NCBI RefSeq assembly: GCF_040567655.1
Contig: NZ_JBEXAC010000002.1
Location: 1,240,001-1,304,000 of the forward strand
Origin: Chitinophaga sp. H8
Lineage (GTDB): Bacteria; Bacteroidota; Bacteroidia; Chitinophagales; Chitinophagaceae
Reading direction: 5' to 3'
Length of the DNA: 64,000 nucleotides
Below are positions 55,701-62,779 of this stretch, piece after piece. Position 1 is the first letter of the stretch, and every line of letters begins with the position of its first letter. Below the pieces are notes generated by a model that worked only from the letters and a program-made list of their open reading frames with translations, was not told the origin of the DNA and ran no database searches. Made by a program: the position numbers and the translations under genes.

Positions 55701-58300
55701 ATACTACGCTGGCTGATCTGGCAGAAGGTACTTACAACTACTATGTAGAGGGCGTAAATGCAGGTGATTGCGGCAGTGGTGCACGTACCAAAATTACACT
55801 TACTGTAAGTGGTGGTAGTACTGCGGCTGATATTAATGCAGCAGATCAGACTATCTGTAATGGTGATGATGCCGTACTTACACCAACCAGCACTACCGTA
55901 TCCAATGCAATATTTAAATGGTATGCAAAGGCAGATAGAACAAGTCCGATTACTGTGGGAGTAGATGGTAAAGGCGTACTCACCGTTAAAGGACTTACCA
56001 CCGGTATTTATACTTATTATGTAAGTGTATCTGGTGTTAATGCCTGTGAAAATGTGCCTAATGCACTGAAAGCAGTGAAAGTGATTGTGACATCACCAGC
56101 AGTTGCCGCTGATATTACGGCTGCAGATCAATCTATCTGTGAAGGTAGCAGCGCAACACTTACACCAACCAGCACCACGGTTACCAACCCGGTATTCAAA
56201 TGGTATGGTAAAGCTGATAAAACTGCACCTATTACTACAGGTGTAGATGCTAAGGGTGTGCTGACGGTAACTGGTCTTGCCAGTGGTACTTATACTTACT
56301 ACGTGAGCGTAACCGGTACCAATAAATGTGAGAATGCAGCCGGCACACTCAAAGCAGTGAAGGTAACAGTAGGTGAATCAAGCACCGCTGCGGATATCAC
56401 CGCTGCAGACAGAACAGTTTGTGTAGGTAGTAGCGCCGTGCTTACGCCAACTTCTGCTACCGTGACAAACCCTGTCTTTAAATGGTATGCTAAAGCAGAT
56501 AAGACAGATCCGATTACCAGCGGTGTAGATAGTAAAGGTGTACTGACTATTAATGGTCTGGCAGCAGGTACTTATACTTACTATGTAAGTGTAAGCGGCA
56601 GCAACAAGTGTGAGAATGCAGCCGGTGCACTCAAGGCAGTAATGGTAACCGTAACGGCTTCCAGCACCGCTAATGATGTGACCATCGCCAACCAGGTGAT
56701 TTGTGAAGGGACAGATGCCGTACTGGTTCCAACCAGCACTACCGTTACTAATCCGATATTTAAATGGTATGCTAATGCCGATAAAACGAATCCGATCATT
56801 ACCAATGTGGATGCGAAAGGCATACTTACTGTAAGTGGTTTAACAGGTGGTACCTATACTTACTATGTAAGTGTAAGCGGTAGCAACAAGTGTGAAAATG
56901 TAGCGGGATCACTGAAGGCAGTACAGGTAAAAGTAAATACAGGTGCACAGCCAGGTGACGTTACAGTTGATAACCAGGGTGGTTGTGTAGGTGATGATGT
57001 GGTATTAACACCACGCAGCGGTCTTACTGCACCTACCTTCCAGTGGTTTGCAAATTCGAACCGGACTACACCGATCACTTTAGGAGTGGATGGTAATGGG
57101 GTGTTGACCATCAAAGGTCTTGCAGCCGGCAGCTATACTTACTATGTAAGCGTAAGCAGCACTGACAGATGTGGTGGCGCCAGCGGACCGTTGAAAGCGG
57201 TGAACGTAAAAGTGAATGAGTATGCTACTGCTGCTGATATCAAGGCGGCTGATGCAGAGGTTTGTGCAGGCAGACAAGCTACACTTACTGCTTCCAGTAC
57301 AACTGTGACCAATCCATCATTTACCTGGTATACAGATGCTGCTTTAACGAAACCGGTGGCATTTACCGCTACTTATACTACCTCTCCGTTATCCGCTGCC
57401 ACACAATACTATGTTACTGTGAAAGGCGATAACAAGTGTGCCAATAAACCAGGCACCGCCAAAGTGGTATCAGTGTCAGTAAACCCAAGTCCGTTAGCAC
57501 CTGCTTCAGTACTCGTACCGAACCCTGTATGTGCTGGTACCACTGCTACCCTGACTGTTGAAAATCCGGATGCGAAACTTACCTATCGCTGGTATGATGT
57601 AGCTACAGGAGGAACATCACTGGGTGAAGGCAATACATATACTACCAATGTACTGAATGCCACCACTGTTTACTATGTAGAAAGTGTGATGAAGGATGGC
57701 GGTTGCATCAGCTTAACCAGAACTGCTGCACAGGTAATAGTTCAGGTGCCATTGGCCACACCTGTGGTAACAGCAGGTACTACTACAGCTACCTCCGTAA
57801 CGTTCAACTGGACAGCAGTACCAGGTGCAATCAGATACGAAGTAACCCTGGATAATGGCACTACATTCATTGCACCAAGCTCCGGCGCAAATGGTACTTC
57901 TCATACCATTACAGGATTAGGGCCTAACCAGTCAGTATCGATAAGGGTAAGAGCAGTAGGAAACACTACCTGCGAAACAAGTGCACTGTCTGCTGCCGTA
58001 ACAGGTAAGACAAGCAACCCGCAAGGCAATAACATATTTGTTCCTAACCTGTTCTCTCCGAATGGAGACGGTGCAAATGATGTGTTGCTGGTATATAGCA
58101 CGGCTATCGCGCAGATGGAATTCAGGGTGTACAACCAATGGGGTCAGCTGGTGTTCACCTCCAAGGATCAGCGTCAGGGATGGGATGGTACTATGGGTGG
58201 ACAGAAACAGCCGGTAGGCGTATATGTATACGCACTGCGCGCCACCATGCAGGATGGAACTGTTGTAAACAAGAGAGGAAATGTTACCCTGTTGCGTTAA
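46769..58300 (+). CDS. Giant repetitive surface protein with T9SS (gliding-motility type) C-terminal domain
   Basis: Protein of 3,843 aa, rich in Thr, Ala, Val and Asn, probably exported through the type IX system and anchored at the cell surface as an adhesin. The N-terminus is long and has two hydrophobic segments (about 10-32 and 47-67, the second ending LQSQAQ), so the signal peptide is extended or starts later. It continues with beta-sandwich modules (46-400), four tandem units of about 428 aa (567-2270), two units of about 422 aa (2271 onward), six Ig-like 94-aa repeats (about 3019-3580), a fibronectin-type-III-like domain (about 3650-3745) and the CHU_C-type sorting domain (IFVPNLFSPNGDGANDVLLV, VYNQWGQLVFTSK, WDGTMGGQKQPVGVYVYAL). 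Ig modules carry the CHU_C-associated pattern (CAG..., TLKV, YRWY, TYYV). A PorP/SprF gene follows 109 bp downstream. Confidence 0.9.
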   Translation: MYQNVTPKGLLRTLFVILSLPFLLLSKAIANYLKIVERRVISIPAKAIGMLIAVIALLTIGNLQSQAQLRATQRVYANAEQHGIIVLGAVNDQAKAVDGNLNTYATLAPVILGGAWLQFKFTGATPGAGDSIHIRMGSTVDLLSLLGGISIQAYKGNTPVAGTSRTISSLLTLIAGASDFDLVYKPASGLTYGVDYDAVRVTTTGVAIGGGLRLYEAYFDKAAAGAIACDAPADLLSGSTGSIAGGLNPVDNAQQAIDGNPSTFATLRANVSAVNNKTFVTVLYPSYSTPGDSVRILFKNPGGGLLDANVLGTSLSVTTYNNNTLNGTLALTQSLLNLRLLPGSVDVQMLTFPINQSFNRIEVSLGGGLATALQSLEVYEVLRVAPKPVLQGLANDTLLTCNSIAPVTLKVNNPKAGETYTWYTSAAGASVASGTQYTTGTLTAGINKFYVAVSRNGCTNTASERREITVIANNGPVPAPVVASSFAIATGQSLTLSAQPSAGATIVWYTDTTAAPVFTGADYQVGPFNTPGTYKYFAGSRLGSGCESSRAMVTVTVTGPVTPGTDCNIPTAQSAGTTLGCVLCAITDPTNAIDNNPNNFTHLSMPVGLLGGSVFQQLIFPAKGAATDSIRITLGSPGGLADVSLLGGVEIKIVDGTTVRATYTVSDLLTLRLLTGNKYTVTVPAAGTFNLVQIKLTGVANLINNLDVYGARIISPAPTAITNNLTICPGQTATLSATPAAGTSLRWYDANRAMVSSQNSFTTPALNTPGANKYYLLVIGANSCANPDTIPVTVMVNAKATAADIIASDTSVCIGNLAVVTPTAPAVTGTKVFKWYKDAAATQPITNGLVEGSVHYAIDPATGKLSVIGLPAGTVPYYVSVSGDNRCENAANTLKLVNVTVTSTPAPPVVAPSFTISTGQTVVLNAQQPAGATIVWYTDTTAAAVFTGANYQVGPFNTPGTYKFFAGVKLAGGCESTRSLVTVIVTGPVTPGPDCNVPNNQLSGTTLGCVLCSINNPTNSIDSDPNNFTRLSLPAGLLGGAVYQQLFFGTPGAATDSIRLTFASPGGLADVSLLGGVEIKVLDGTTVRSTHVLSNLLTLRLLSGDKYVATIPAGGAFNMVQIKLTGVLNLLNNLDIYGARIISPVPTAITNNVTVCQGQTASLSATPAAGTTLRWYDANRAMVSNQNSFTTAALNTPGVNTFYLLVIGTNNCANPDTIPVSVNVNALGTPADVNIADTFTVCGGANAELTPTAPNVTGTPVFKWYRDANKTQAITNGLVNAGITYTLDANGKLTVAGVGATALTVYVSVSGDNRCENAAGNLKKVTINTTTGATPPVVAGNVVTSPGQQVILQATSTGGATIVWYSDNVTPTPAFTGNNYTVGPFAASTVHTYYVAAKLPGGCESVRVPVTVTVTNTVPPGTDCNTANGQQSGTTLGCVLCAVTNPTNSIDSDPNNFTSLTMPVGLLGGSVYQQLTFPAPGVATDSIRLIMNAPGGLADVGLLAGTEVKVFNGSTVVSTHVLSSVLTLRLLSGQQYMVTVPAGGAFTGVQVKLTGTLNALSSLDIYGARIIAPNPTAITKNVTTCAGLPVELSATLSAGTTAKWYTDSTGTTLLSSLPAFKTDTFKTAGIFTYYLQVIGTNNCPNPDRIPVKITVTAKATPADITVADADICGSGDAVLTPTAPGVTTPVFSWYKDAAKTKLITNGLTDPGGVTYTVASNGALTVSGLGIGTTTYYVSVSGTNKCDNAPDDLKAAVVKVATGPVVPVVTGDVVAATGQQVTLTASAADTVVWFADATTMVEAGRGLSFAVGPFTNPGTYTYYAAAKGAGSCYSGRVPVRITITGPVIPQDGCNVPTSQLSGTTLGCVLCSIDNPTFAIDKDTTNFTRLSMPVGLLGGSIYQQLIFPTTGTATDSIRLFLGSSVGLADVGLLAGVEIAVFNGTTLVKKDTLSKLLNLRLLGGNQYVVTIPAKGAYNGVQVKLTGTANLLTSLDIYGARVIYPNPTVDTKDVTTCVGTKATLKVTPAAGSNTTVKWYADATSKVVLGNQPTYTTDTLKVAGTVTYYVEVVGANGCPNPDRIPVKVVVTPAPAVPAVQSDNVTICAGSDVVLAIANPDQHLKYNWYATMTGGTKLNADSGRTYKVLKVNTDTTYYVEAVSDCGAASVRKAVHIAIGSSLGAPTVTPSPASVVIGQQAILTAKATVGNAILVWYGSQSGTDSLFTGAIFAAPAQPAVGTKTYWVEARLSGSNTCNSARTAVNVNTVAGDNQTVPCEGATTQTVGSSGLLVLGNVYNPALAVDNLSNTGASMVIDLGLLNAAVWEKAGFNGVSSPGDTVRVLLENPSQVLSAAVLASVQLTTYQGNTAGDSILVSNPVLSLKLLNNGRQALVEFVPTKPFDAVEVKLKSGVAGALTAINFNYAQRAMIAPKVEAAKVEICAGGTATLKVLNPVAGITYRWYNAAGVYQTGKDGASFTTSTLNASTSYAVEAYRTTSGCASAVKAQVAVNVLPVPAAPTVLSTSVQVCAGSDAVLAVTNPVKGLSYSWFNVPAGGTKLNTDSGFTYKVINVTAPATYYVAAVNDSCKTVSATRTAVLVTPSSGLLAPTVTPSPDTVGIGEQSVLTAKAAVANVTFNWFASANGTDTLFKGAVYATAAQQTAGTKTYWVEAVLNGGTGCKSARTAVNVVTRKVSPAPIPCEAGSSQSVGGSGLLVLGNVYNPQLVIDDNANTGSSLVIDLGVLNASVWQRVGFNGTSTPNDTVRVMLENPGQVLSAALLASVQLTTYQGTTPGDSLLVSNPAVHLKLLNGNKQALVEFVPTKQFNMVEVKLKSGVAGALTAINFNYAQRAIAQPKVQAANASVCAGKSVVISVQNPVPGITYQWFNSQGNKLIDSVAYIVPGTLSQGTHNYFVTASRNGCASASAKVQVTVLAAPIPPTPAAGNPSVTCLNTPVTLKVNTVAGVTYNWYDAPTGGAKIVTNNSSYTTLADLAEGTYNYYVEGVNAGDCGSGARTKITLTVSGGSTAADINAADQTICNGDDAVLTPTSTTVSNAIFKWYAKADRTSPITVGVDGKGVLTVKGLTTGIYTYYVSVSGVNACENVPNALKAVKVIVTSPAVAADITAADQSICEGSSATLTPTSTTVTNPVFKWYGKADKTAPITTGVDAKGVLTVTGLASGTYTYYVSVTGTNKCENAAGTLKAVKVTVGESSTAADITAADRTVCVGSSAVLTPTSATVTNPVFKWYAKADKTDPITSGVDSKGVLTINGLAAGTYTYYVSVSGSNKCENAAGALKAVMVTVTASSTANDVTIANQVICEGTDAVLVPTSTTVTNPIFKWYANADKTNPIITNVDAKGILTVSGLTGGTYTYYVSVSGSNKCENVAGSLKAVQVKVNTGAQPGDVTVDNQGGCVGDDVVLTPRSGLTAPTFQWFANSNRTTPITLGVDGNGVLTIKGLAAGSYTYYVSVSSTDRCGGASGPLKAVNVKVNEYATAADIKAADAEVCAGRQATLTASSTTVTNPSFTWYTDAALTKPVAFTATYTTSPLSAATQYYVTVKGDNKCANKPGTAKVVSVSVNPSPLAPASVLVPNPVCAGTTATLTVENPDAKLTYRWYDVATGGTSLGEGNTYTTNVLNATTVYYVESVMKDGGCISLTRTAAQVIVQVPLATPVVTAGTTTATSVTFNWTAVPGAIRYEVTLDNGTTFIAPSSGANGTSHTITGLGPNQSVSIRVRAVGNTTCETSALSAAVTGKTSNPQGNNIFVPNLFSPNGDGANDVLLVYSTAIAQMEFRVYNQWGQLVFTSKDQRQGWDGTMGGQKQPVGVYVYALRATMQDGTVVNKRGNVTLLR
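48467..53578 (+). repeat. Four tandem ~1,285-bp coding repeats in the giant gene
   Basis: Units start at 48467, 49751, 51038 and 52322, spacings 1284, 1287 and 1284 bp. Each begins CN-x-x-x-x-Q followed by SGTTLGCVLC (first copy SAGTTLGCVLC), so each has a CVLC pair. A jelly-roll-like module (NNFT-LSMPVGLLGGS, GLADV-LL-GVE), Ig-like modules and the closing GPFNTPGTYKFFAG-like strand follow. The fourth unit diverges in its last third. Confidence 0.85.
53579..55822 (+). repeat. Two tandem ~1,266-bp coding repeats in the giant gene
   Basis: Units start at 53579 and 54845 (spacing 1266 bp). Both open CE-x-x-x-x-Q followed by GLLVLGNVYNP and contain SVQLTTYQG and VEVKLKSGVAGALTAINFNY. This is a distinct but related jelly-roll/Ig unit, without the CVLC pair of the first class. 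Confidence 0.85.
55823..57508 (+). repeat. Six ~282-bp Ig-like repeats in the giant gene
   Basis: Repeat starts are 55823, 56105, 56387, 56669, 56951 and 57230, so the period is exactly 282 bp four times and then 279 bp. Each encodes about 94 aa of the form AADITAADQSICEGSSATLT followed by FKWYAKADKT and GTYTYYVSVSGSNKCENAAG. The strict length points to recent unit duplication or gene conversion. Confidence 0.9.
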
Positions 58301-58409
58301 AAACAGCTACTAATTATCCAATAACATGAACAATATTAATAACAGCCGGGATATCAGCAATACCTCATATGGTATCCCGGCTAAATCCGAACAAGTAAAA
58401 CATCTTCCT

Positions 58410-59417
58410 ATGAAGAAAGCCATCATTGTCCTGATGCTCCTGCTGGGGGCCATACTGCCCAGATATGCTGTAGCACAGGTAGACCCGCATTTTTCTCAAT
58501 ATTATGCTTATCCATTATGGCTTAACCCGGCTTTAACCGGTATCATAGATGGTGATTACCGCTTACAGGGGAATTACCGGAACCAGTGGGCTAATTATGG
58601 TAAACCATTCTCCACAGCAGGCGTATCCTTTGATGCGGCCACTGATAAGAACATGGGGGTGGGTGTAAATGTACTGAACATGTCTGCCGGAGATGCGGGA
58701 TACAATTACCTGAATGCAATGGCGAGCTTCTCATACAGTGGGGTGAAATTTGGTGCTACCGGTACTACCAGGTTAATATTCGGTATACAGGCGGGTATTA
58801 TTAACCGGAAGATAGATCCTACCAAGTTTCAAACGGGTAGTCAATATACTCCGGTAATCGGATTTGATCCCACCATGTCTAATGGGGAAAATATCAGGAC
58901 TTCTTCTTCCAATGTATTTGATGCCGCAGCAGGTACGATGCTTTTTGACGGTAATCCCAACCATCGTTTCAATCCTTTCATCGGGTTCTCTGCAGGCCAC
59001 CTGACGAGGCCTACAGACCCTTTTGCGGCAGAGGGGACGAATGGAAAATTACCTGTTCGTTATCTGATCCATGGTGGTTCCAAAATAAAGATAAGCGACA
59101 TTGTCAACCTCACCCCTACAGGATTGTATATGCGTCAGGGGAATGCAGAAGAAATAGTGGCAGGTGCATATGCACAGATAATAGTCAACCCGGAATTTGA
59201 CTTCCTGGTGGGTGGTAATTACCGTATCAATGATTCTGCTATTCCTTTTGCAGGGTTCCATTTTCAGAACTTTGTGCTGGGGCTGAGCTATGATGCCAAT
59301 ACTTCCAATATGAAACGTCTTGTAAACGGAAGTAACAGCTTTGAGATATCATTATCCTTTATCAGCCGTAAGAGAAGAGTGATGAATGAAGAATATTTTA
59401 TCTGCCCCAGATTGTAG
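58410..59417 (+). CDS. PorP/SprF-family type IX secretion outer membrane protein
   Basis: The protein has 335 aa from ATG 58410. The open frame begins at 58326, but the signal peptide MKKAIIVLMLLLGAILPRYA starts at 58410. The family opening VDPHFSQYYAYPLWLNPALT is followed by GDYRLQGNYRNQWANYGKPF and a beta-barrel of about 14 strands. PorP/SprF proteins help export or anchor the large CHU_C-type cargo encoded just before them, so this is the probable dedicated partner of the giant protein. Confidence 0.9.
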   Translation: MKKAIIVLMLLLGAILPRYAVAQVDPHFSQYYAYPLWLNPALTGIIDGDYRLQGNYRNQWANYGKPFSTAGVSFDAATDKNMGVGVNVLNMSAGDAGYNYLNAMASFSYSGVKFGATGTTRLIFGIQAGIINRKIDPTKFQTGSQYTPVIGFDPTMSNGENIRTSSSNVFDAAAGTMLFDGNPNHRFNPFIGFSAGHLTRPTDPFAAEGTNGKLPVRYLIHGGSKIKISDIVNLTPTGLYMRQGNAEEIVAGAYAQIIVNPEFDFLVGGNYRINDSAIPFAGFHFQNFVLGLSYDANTSNMKRLVNGSNSFEISLSFISRKRRVMNEEYFICPRL

Positions 59418-59561
59418 AGGGCTTGCAAATAAAAATAACAGCAATAAGTTTTTCATTATGTCAATACCTGCATAACAATACAATCACTGAGCAATCTTGA
59501 TACAGCACGTTTGCCGCAGGTATTGCATGCATGTGAAGACTGCAACAACAAATGGATCCTC

Positions 59562-61553
59562 ATGAAAAAAATTACACTCTGCTGGCTGATAGCTTTACTG
59601 TGTGCTGTTAATACTGTAAACGCACAGTATGTTTATGATTATAGACATACTGCGGATATCTTTTACGCGTCCAGAGATTATTATTCCGCTGCCCAGTACT
59701 ATAATAAAGCACTTGGCACTTTTAAAATAAAACCAGAAGAGGTATTGCCATATGCAGTGGCGAAGGCTGGCAAGGTAAGCAGTAAGTTTAAAGATTATCA
59801 GACAGTAGTAAATCGCCTTGCAGAATCTTACCGGCTGTATAATGATTTTGGCAATGCAGAGAAATGGTATGAGCAGGCTGTAGGGTTTAATAACCCCCAA
59901 TTTCCGTTGGCCCGCTACTGGTATGCGGTATGTTTAAGAGCCAATGGAAAATATGCCGATGCGCTGGAGCAGTTTAAACAGTTCCGCCAGTCTTATACCG
60001 CAGCGGATGATTACTCTACCCGTGCTACATTGGAAATAGCCTGCTGTGAATTTGCCATTGCTGAAGAAAGTAAGATTCCCCGCTATATCATTGCTAAAAC
60101 AACCGGTAATGTAAATGAAGGCGGTGCCAACTATGCTCCGGTGCAACTAAATGATAATACCCTGCTGTTTACTTCTTCGCGCCCTGAGAGTGGCACAACG
60201 GAAAAGAAAGGTAATCCTTATGTGAATACACTGTATACTTCTTCCGGTAGTAACAATAGCTTTGGTAACAGCCAGAAACTGAATATCCCTGCCACAAAAG
60301 GGATGGATCAGGGTACTGCTACGGTAAGCCCGGATGGGAATACCATGTATCTTACCCGCTGGAGTATGAAAGGTGGGCTGAAACAATCCAATATTTATGT
60401 GAGCAACCGCCAGGGAACGGGATGGACAGAGCCTAAGGCTTTGGGGGCCAATGTAAATGTGGAGGGTTATAATTCCATGCAGCCATTTATTACTACAGAT
60501 GGCAAGTATTTACTGTTTGCTTCCAACAGACCTGGTGGTATGGGAAAGAATGACCTCTGGTATTGCGCTATTGAAAATGGTGCACCTGGCGCTGCCCGTA
60601 ATATGGGTACTAATATCAACTCAAAAGATGAAGAACAGGCCCCTTTTTATGATGCGGAAAAAAATGTGCTGGTGTTTAGCTCCGATGGAAGAGTGGGACT
60701 GGGTGGTTTAGACTTTTTTCAGAGTGAGGGTACTTTCGGTAACTGGAACGTGCCCAAAAATATGGGCAAACCCCTTAACTCCCCTAAAGATGATATCTAC
60801 TATGCTGCCAGCAATCCACAACATCCATTGGCGGCAGGATACATCAGCTCCGATCGGGAATCGGTATGCTGCCTGGAAATATTCAGCATAAAGAAAATTG
60901 CCAAAACAGTTAATGGTTTAATATTGGATTGTGATAACGACCTGCCACTTACCGGTGCCAAGGTTACCTTACTGGATACTATTAAGCAGGTAGTACTGCA
61001 TCAGGTAACGGTAGACGAAACCGGCCGCTACAGTTTTGAAGTGGATATGCAGAAGCAGTACAAGATTATGGCTGAGAAAGAAAGTTACTTCTCCAAAGCT
61101 ATTTACTTTAATACAGATTCTTTAACACTGATAGATTCTCTCACAAATCCTACCATATGCCTCAAACGTTATGAAATAGGGAAAGCAATTATCCTGAAGG
61201 ATATCTACTATGATTACGATAAGGCTACCCTGCGCGAACAGTCTAAGATTGTATTAGACACGGTAGTATCCATTATGAAGGATAACGACAACATTGTTAT
61301 AGAAATGAGTGCGCATACGGATAGCAAAGGCTCCGACTCCTATAATATGAAATTATCGCAAAAACGGGCACAATCCTGCGTGGACTACCTGATAGAGAAA
61401 GGCATTCCATCTTCCCGTGTAATTGCGAAAGGATACGGAGAAACGCGGCCTATTGCACCTAATACCTTACCAAATGGAAAAGATAACCCGGATGGTCGTC
61501 AGCTGAACAGAAGAACGGAATTTAAAGTACTACGCAATGAGCCTGCTCATTAG
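59562..61553 (+). CDS. OmpA-family protein with TPR and PD40 (WD40-like) repeats
   Basis: Exported protein of 663 aa from ATG 59562. The signal peptide MKKITLCWLIALLCAVNTVN starts there, and the frame to 59511 has no good start. TPR-like helices lie at about 25-150 (AAQYYNKALGTF, ADALEQFKQF). PD40 beta-propeller repeats lie at about 175-420 (LLFTSSRPESGTTE, TATVSPDGNTMYLTR, LLFASNRPGGMGKNDLWY, LVFSSDGRVGLGGLDFF). A carboxypeptidase-regulatory-like domain lies at about 435-535. An OmpA peptidoglycan-binding domain ends it (YDYDKATLREQSKIVLDTVV, AHTDSKGSDSYNMKLSQKRA). This is the layout of PorE/SprE-neighbour T9SS accessory proteins. It probably ties the giant adhesin system to the cell wall. 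Confidence 0.9.
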   Translation: MKKITLCWLIALLCAVNTVNAQYVYDYRHTADIFYASRDYYSAAQYYNKALGTFKIKPEEVLPYAVAKAGKVSSKFKDYQTVVNRLAESYRLYNDFGNAEKWYEQAVGFNNPQFPLARYWYAVCLRANGKYADALEQFKQFRQSYTAADDYSTRATLEIACCEFAIAEESKIPRYIIAKTTGNVNEGGANYAPVQLNDNTLLFTSSRPESGTTEKKGNPYVNTLYTSSGSNNSFGNSQKLNIPATKGMDQGTATVSPDGNTMYLTRWSMKGGLKQSNIYVSNRQGTGWTEPKALGANVNVEGYNSMQPFITTDGKYLLFASNRPGGMGKNDLWYCAIENGAPGAARNMGTNINSKDEEQAPFYDAEKNVLVFSSDGRVGLGGLDFFQSEGTFGNWNVPKNMGKPLNSPKDDIYYAASNPQHPLAAGYISSDRESVCCLEIFSIKKIAKTVNGLILDCDNDLPLTGAKVTLLDTIKQVVLHQVTVDETGRYSFEVDMQKQYKIMAEKESYFSKAIYFNTDSLTLIDSLTNPTICLKRYEIGKAIILKDIYYDYDKATLREQSKIVLDTVVSIMKDNDNIVIEMSAHTDSKGSDSYNMKLSQKRAQSCVDYLIEKGIPSSRVIAKGYGETRPIAPNTLPNGKDNPDGRQLNRRTEFKVLRNEPAH

Positions 61554-61627
61554 AGTGAGGCGCAAAGTTAAACTCGGTCTTATCCGGGAGCACACCTCCC
61601 GGAACCATATCCTAGCGTAAGACCAAA

Positions 61628-61656
61628 AAAATAGCCGGACTTGCTCCGGCTATTTT
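61628..61656. terminator. Bidirectional terminator after the OmpA-family gene
   Basis: AAAATAGCCGGA (61628-61639) and TCCGGCTATTTT (61645-61656) form a perfect 12-bp stem with a 5-nt loop and flanking A and T tracts. It ends the giant-protein locus and the convergent lipoprotein gene. Confidence 0.8.
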
Positions 61657-61682
61657 TATATTCATCTTATTGAATGAAAATA

Positions 61683-62174
61683 CTATTTGGTAATATTTCC
61701 GGTAGCAATGATGCTATCCTTAGTAGCACTGTAAAGTACTCTAACGAAAGATGCATGAGAAATGGCACTGTCATAAGAGAATTTCTTCTGATCAGGTCTC
61801 ATCAGCTTCTTGGTAATTTCAGCAGTTACTTCTGCACCGGTACCTTTCAGTTCAAATTTCTTTACCAGGGTATCAGTTTTAGGAGCTGCTACACTACCAT
61901 TGATCATTGACAACAGGTGCGTTACGTCTTTAGCAGACTTGCTCAGTTGTATACTTACAGATGCAGATGTATCCTGCAGATTTTCCTTGATAGTCAGTAC
62001 ACCAATTTTTTTAGCACTGTCTGCACCCGGAGCGCCTTGTACCAGGTCGTAGCTCTTGCTACGTGGCTGAGGGCCAGGGTTATCATTGTCGTTGTTTTTA
62101 CAAGCAACGAAGGTTACACCAAATAGAGCAGCCATTACTCCCACTCTGAGAGCATTCTTTTTAAGCATAAGCAT
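61683..62174 (-). CDS. Small lipoprotein of unknown function
   Basis: The protein has 163 aa (or 161 aa from ATG 62168). The lipobox Cys25 is in FGVTFVAC and is followed by an Asn/Asp-rich linker (KNNDNDNPGPQPRSKSYDLV). The rest is a single beta-rich domain (VSIQLSKSAKDVTHLLSMIN, VKKFELKGTGAEVTAEITKK, ASFVRVLYSATKDSIIATGN). I do not recognise the family. A fragment of the same gene lies 500 bp away at 62597-62680. Confidence 0.75.
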   Translation of the reverse strand: MLMLKKNALRVGVMAALFGVTFVACKNNDNDNPGPQPRSKSYDLVQGAPGADSAKKIGVLTIKENLQDTSASVSIQLSKSAKDVTHLLSMINGSVAAPKTDTLVKKFELKGTGAEVTAEITKKLMRPDQKKFSYDSAISHASFVRVLYSATKDSIIATGNITK

Positions 62175-62779
62175 GATTTCCGTTTTTATTTAGGTTTTTG
62201 TAATGCGAATAATGATTTCCGATTTCCGTTACGATAATAATTAAGGTTTCCAGCGCTGATGTCATTGTTAAACGACACCGGAAATCAAAAGTTACAGTAG
62301 CGTTAAAAAAAAACTGAAAATAATGGAGAGAGGGAGGTGAAAAGAGCCACAGTAAAGGAATTGTATAACATATATTTATTTTATCTTTTTTGTAACTGAG
62401 GCGGATAACCTTATTGGGGGAATATATGTTGCAACAGGAATCAGTTAAGTAGTTACCTGCATACGATAAAAAAAAGCTGGCATGTACGGTAATATATATA
62501 CGAAGAATATCCCCCTATGTATCAGCCACAATCCCGGAAGCTTGTCCTGATAACAAGAGATACGGAATAGCGGGGTAGATATAGCAGCAGGCGGCATTTT
62601 TTTAGCACTGTCTGCACCCGGAGCGCCTTGTACCAGGTCGTAGCTTTTGCTGCGTGGCTGAGGAACAGGATTATCATTGTTCGGATAAAACAATTATTAG
62701 TATTAACTTTTATGTCTGAACAAGCCAATGTTATCAGCCCCTGCTGAAAGGACACAGGCTTGAAATAAGTAAAGCGCCC
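62175..62779. other. Region between lipoprotein and phosphoesterase genes
   Basis: About 600 bp with no intact gene. It holds the promoter side of the lipoprotein gene, a partial duplicate of it (62597-62680) and an AT-rich segment at 62300-62400. A frame 62445-62693 on the minus strand runs through the duplicate and starts at TTG, and I do not regard it as a gene. Confidence 0.5.
62597..62680 (-). pseudogene. Partial duplicate of the lipoprotein gene (linker region)
   Basis: This 84-bp stretch matches 62006-62089 with about 5 differences by eye (offset 591 bp) and encodes the same linker (PQPRSKSYDLVQGAPGADSA). The signal peptide and lipobox are missing upstream, and the frame continues into unrelated residues (PPAAISTPLFRIS), so it is a dead fragment or a short conversion tract. 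Confidence 0.7.

Noticed and set aside
48467..57508. Mobile-element repeats within the giant gene
   Set aside because: The repeats keep the reading frame and encode protein modules, so they are coding duplications.
62445..62693. 82-codon minus-strand frame upstream of the lipoprotein
   Set aside because: It starts at TTG, lacks the signal peptide and passes from copied linker into unrelated residues; treated as a fragment.
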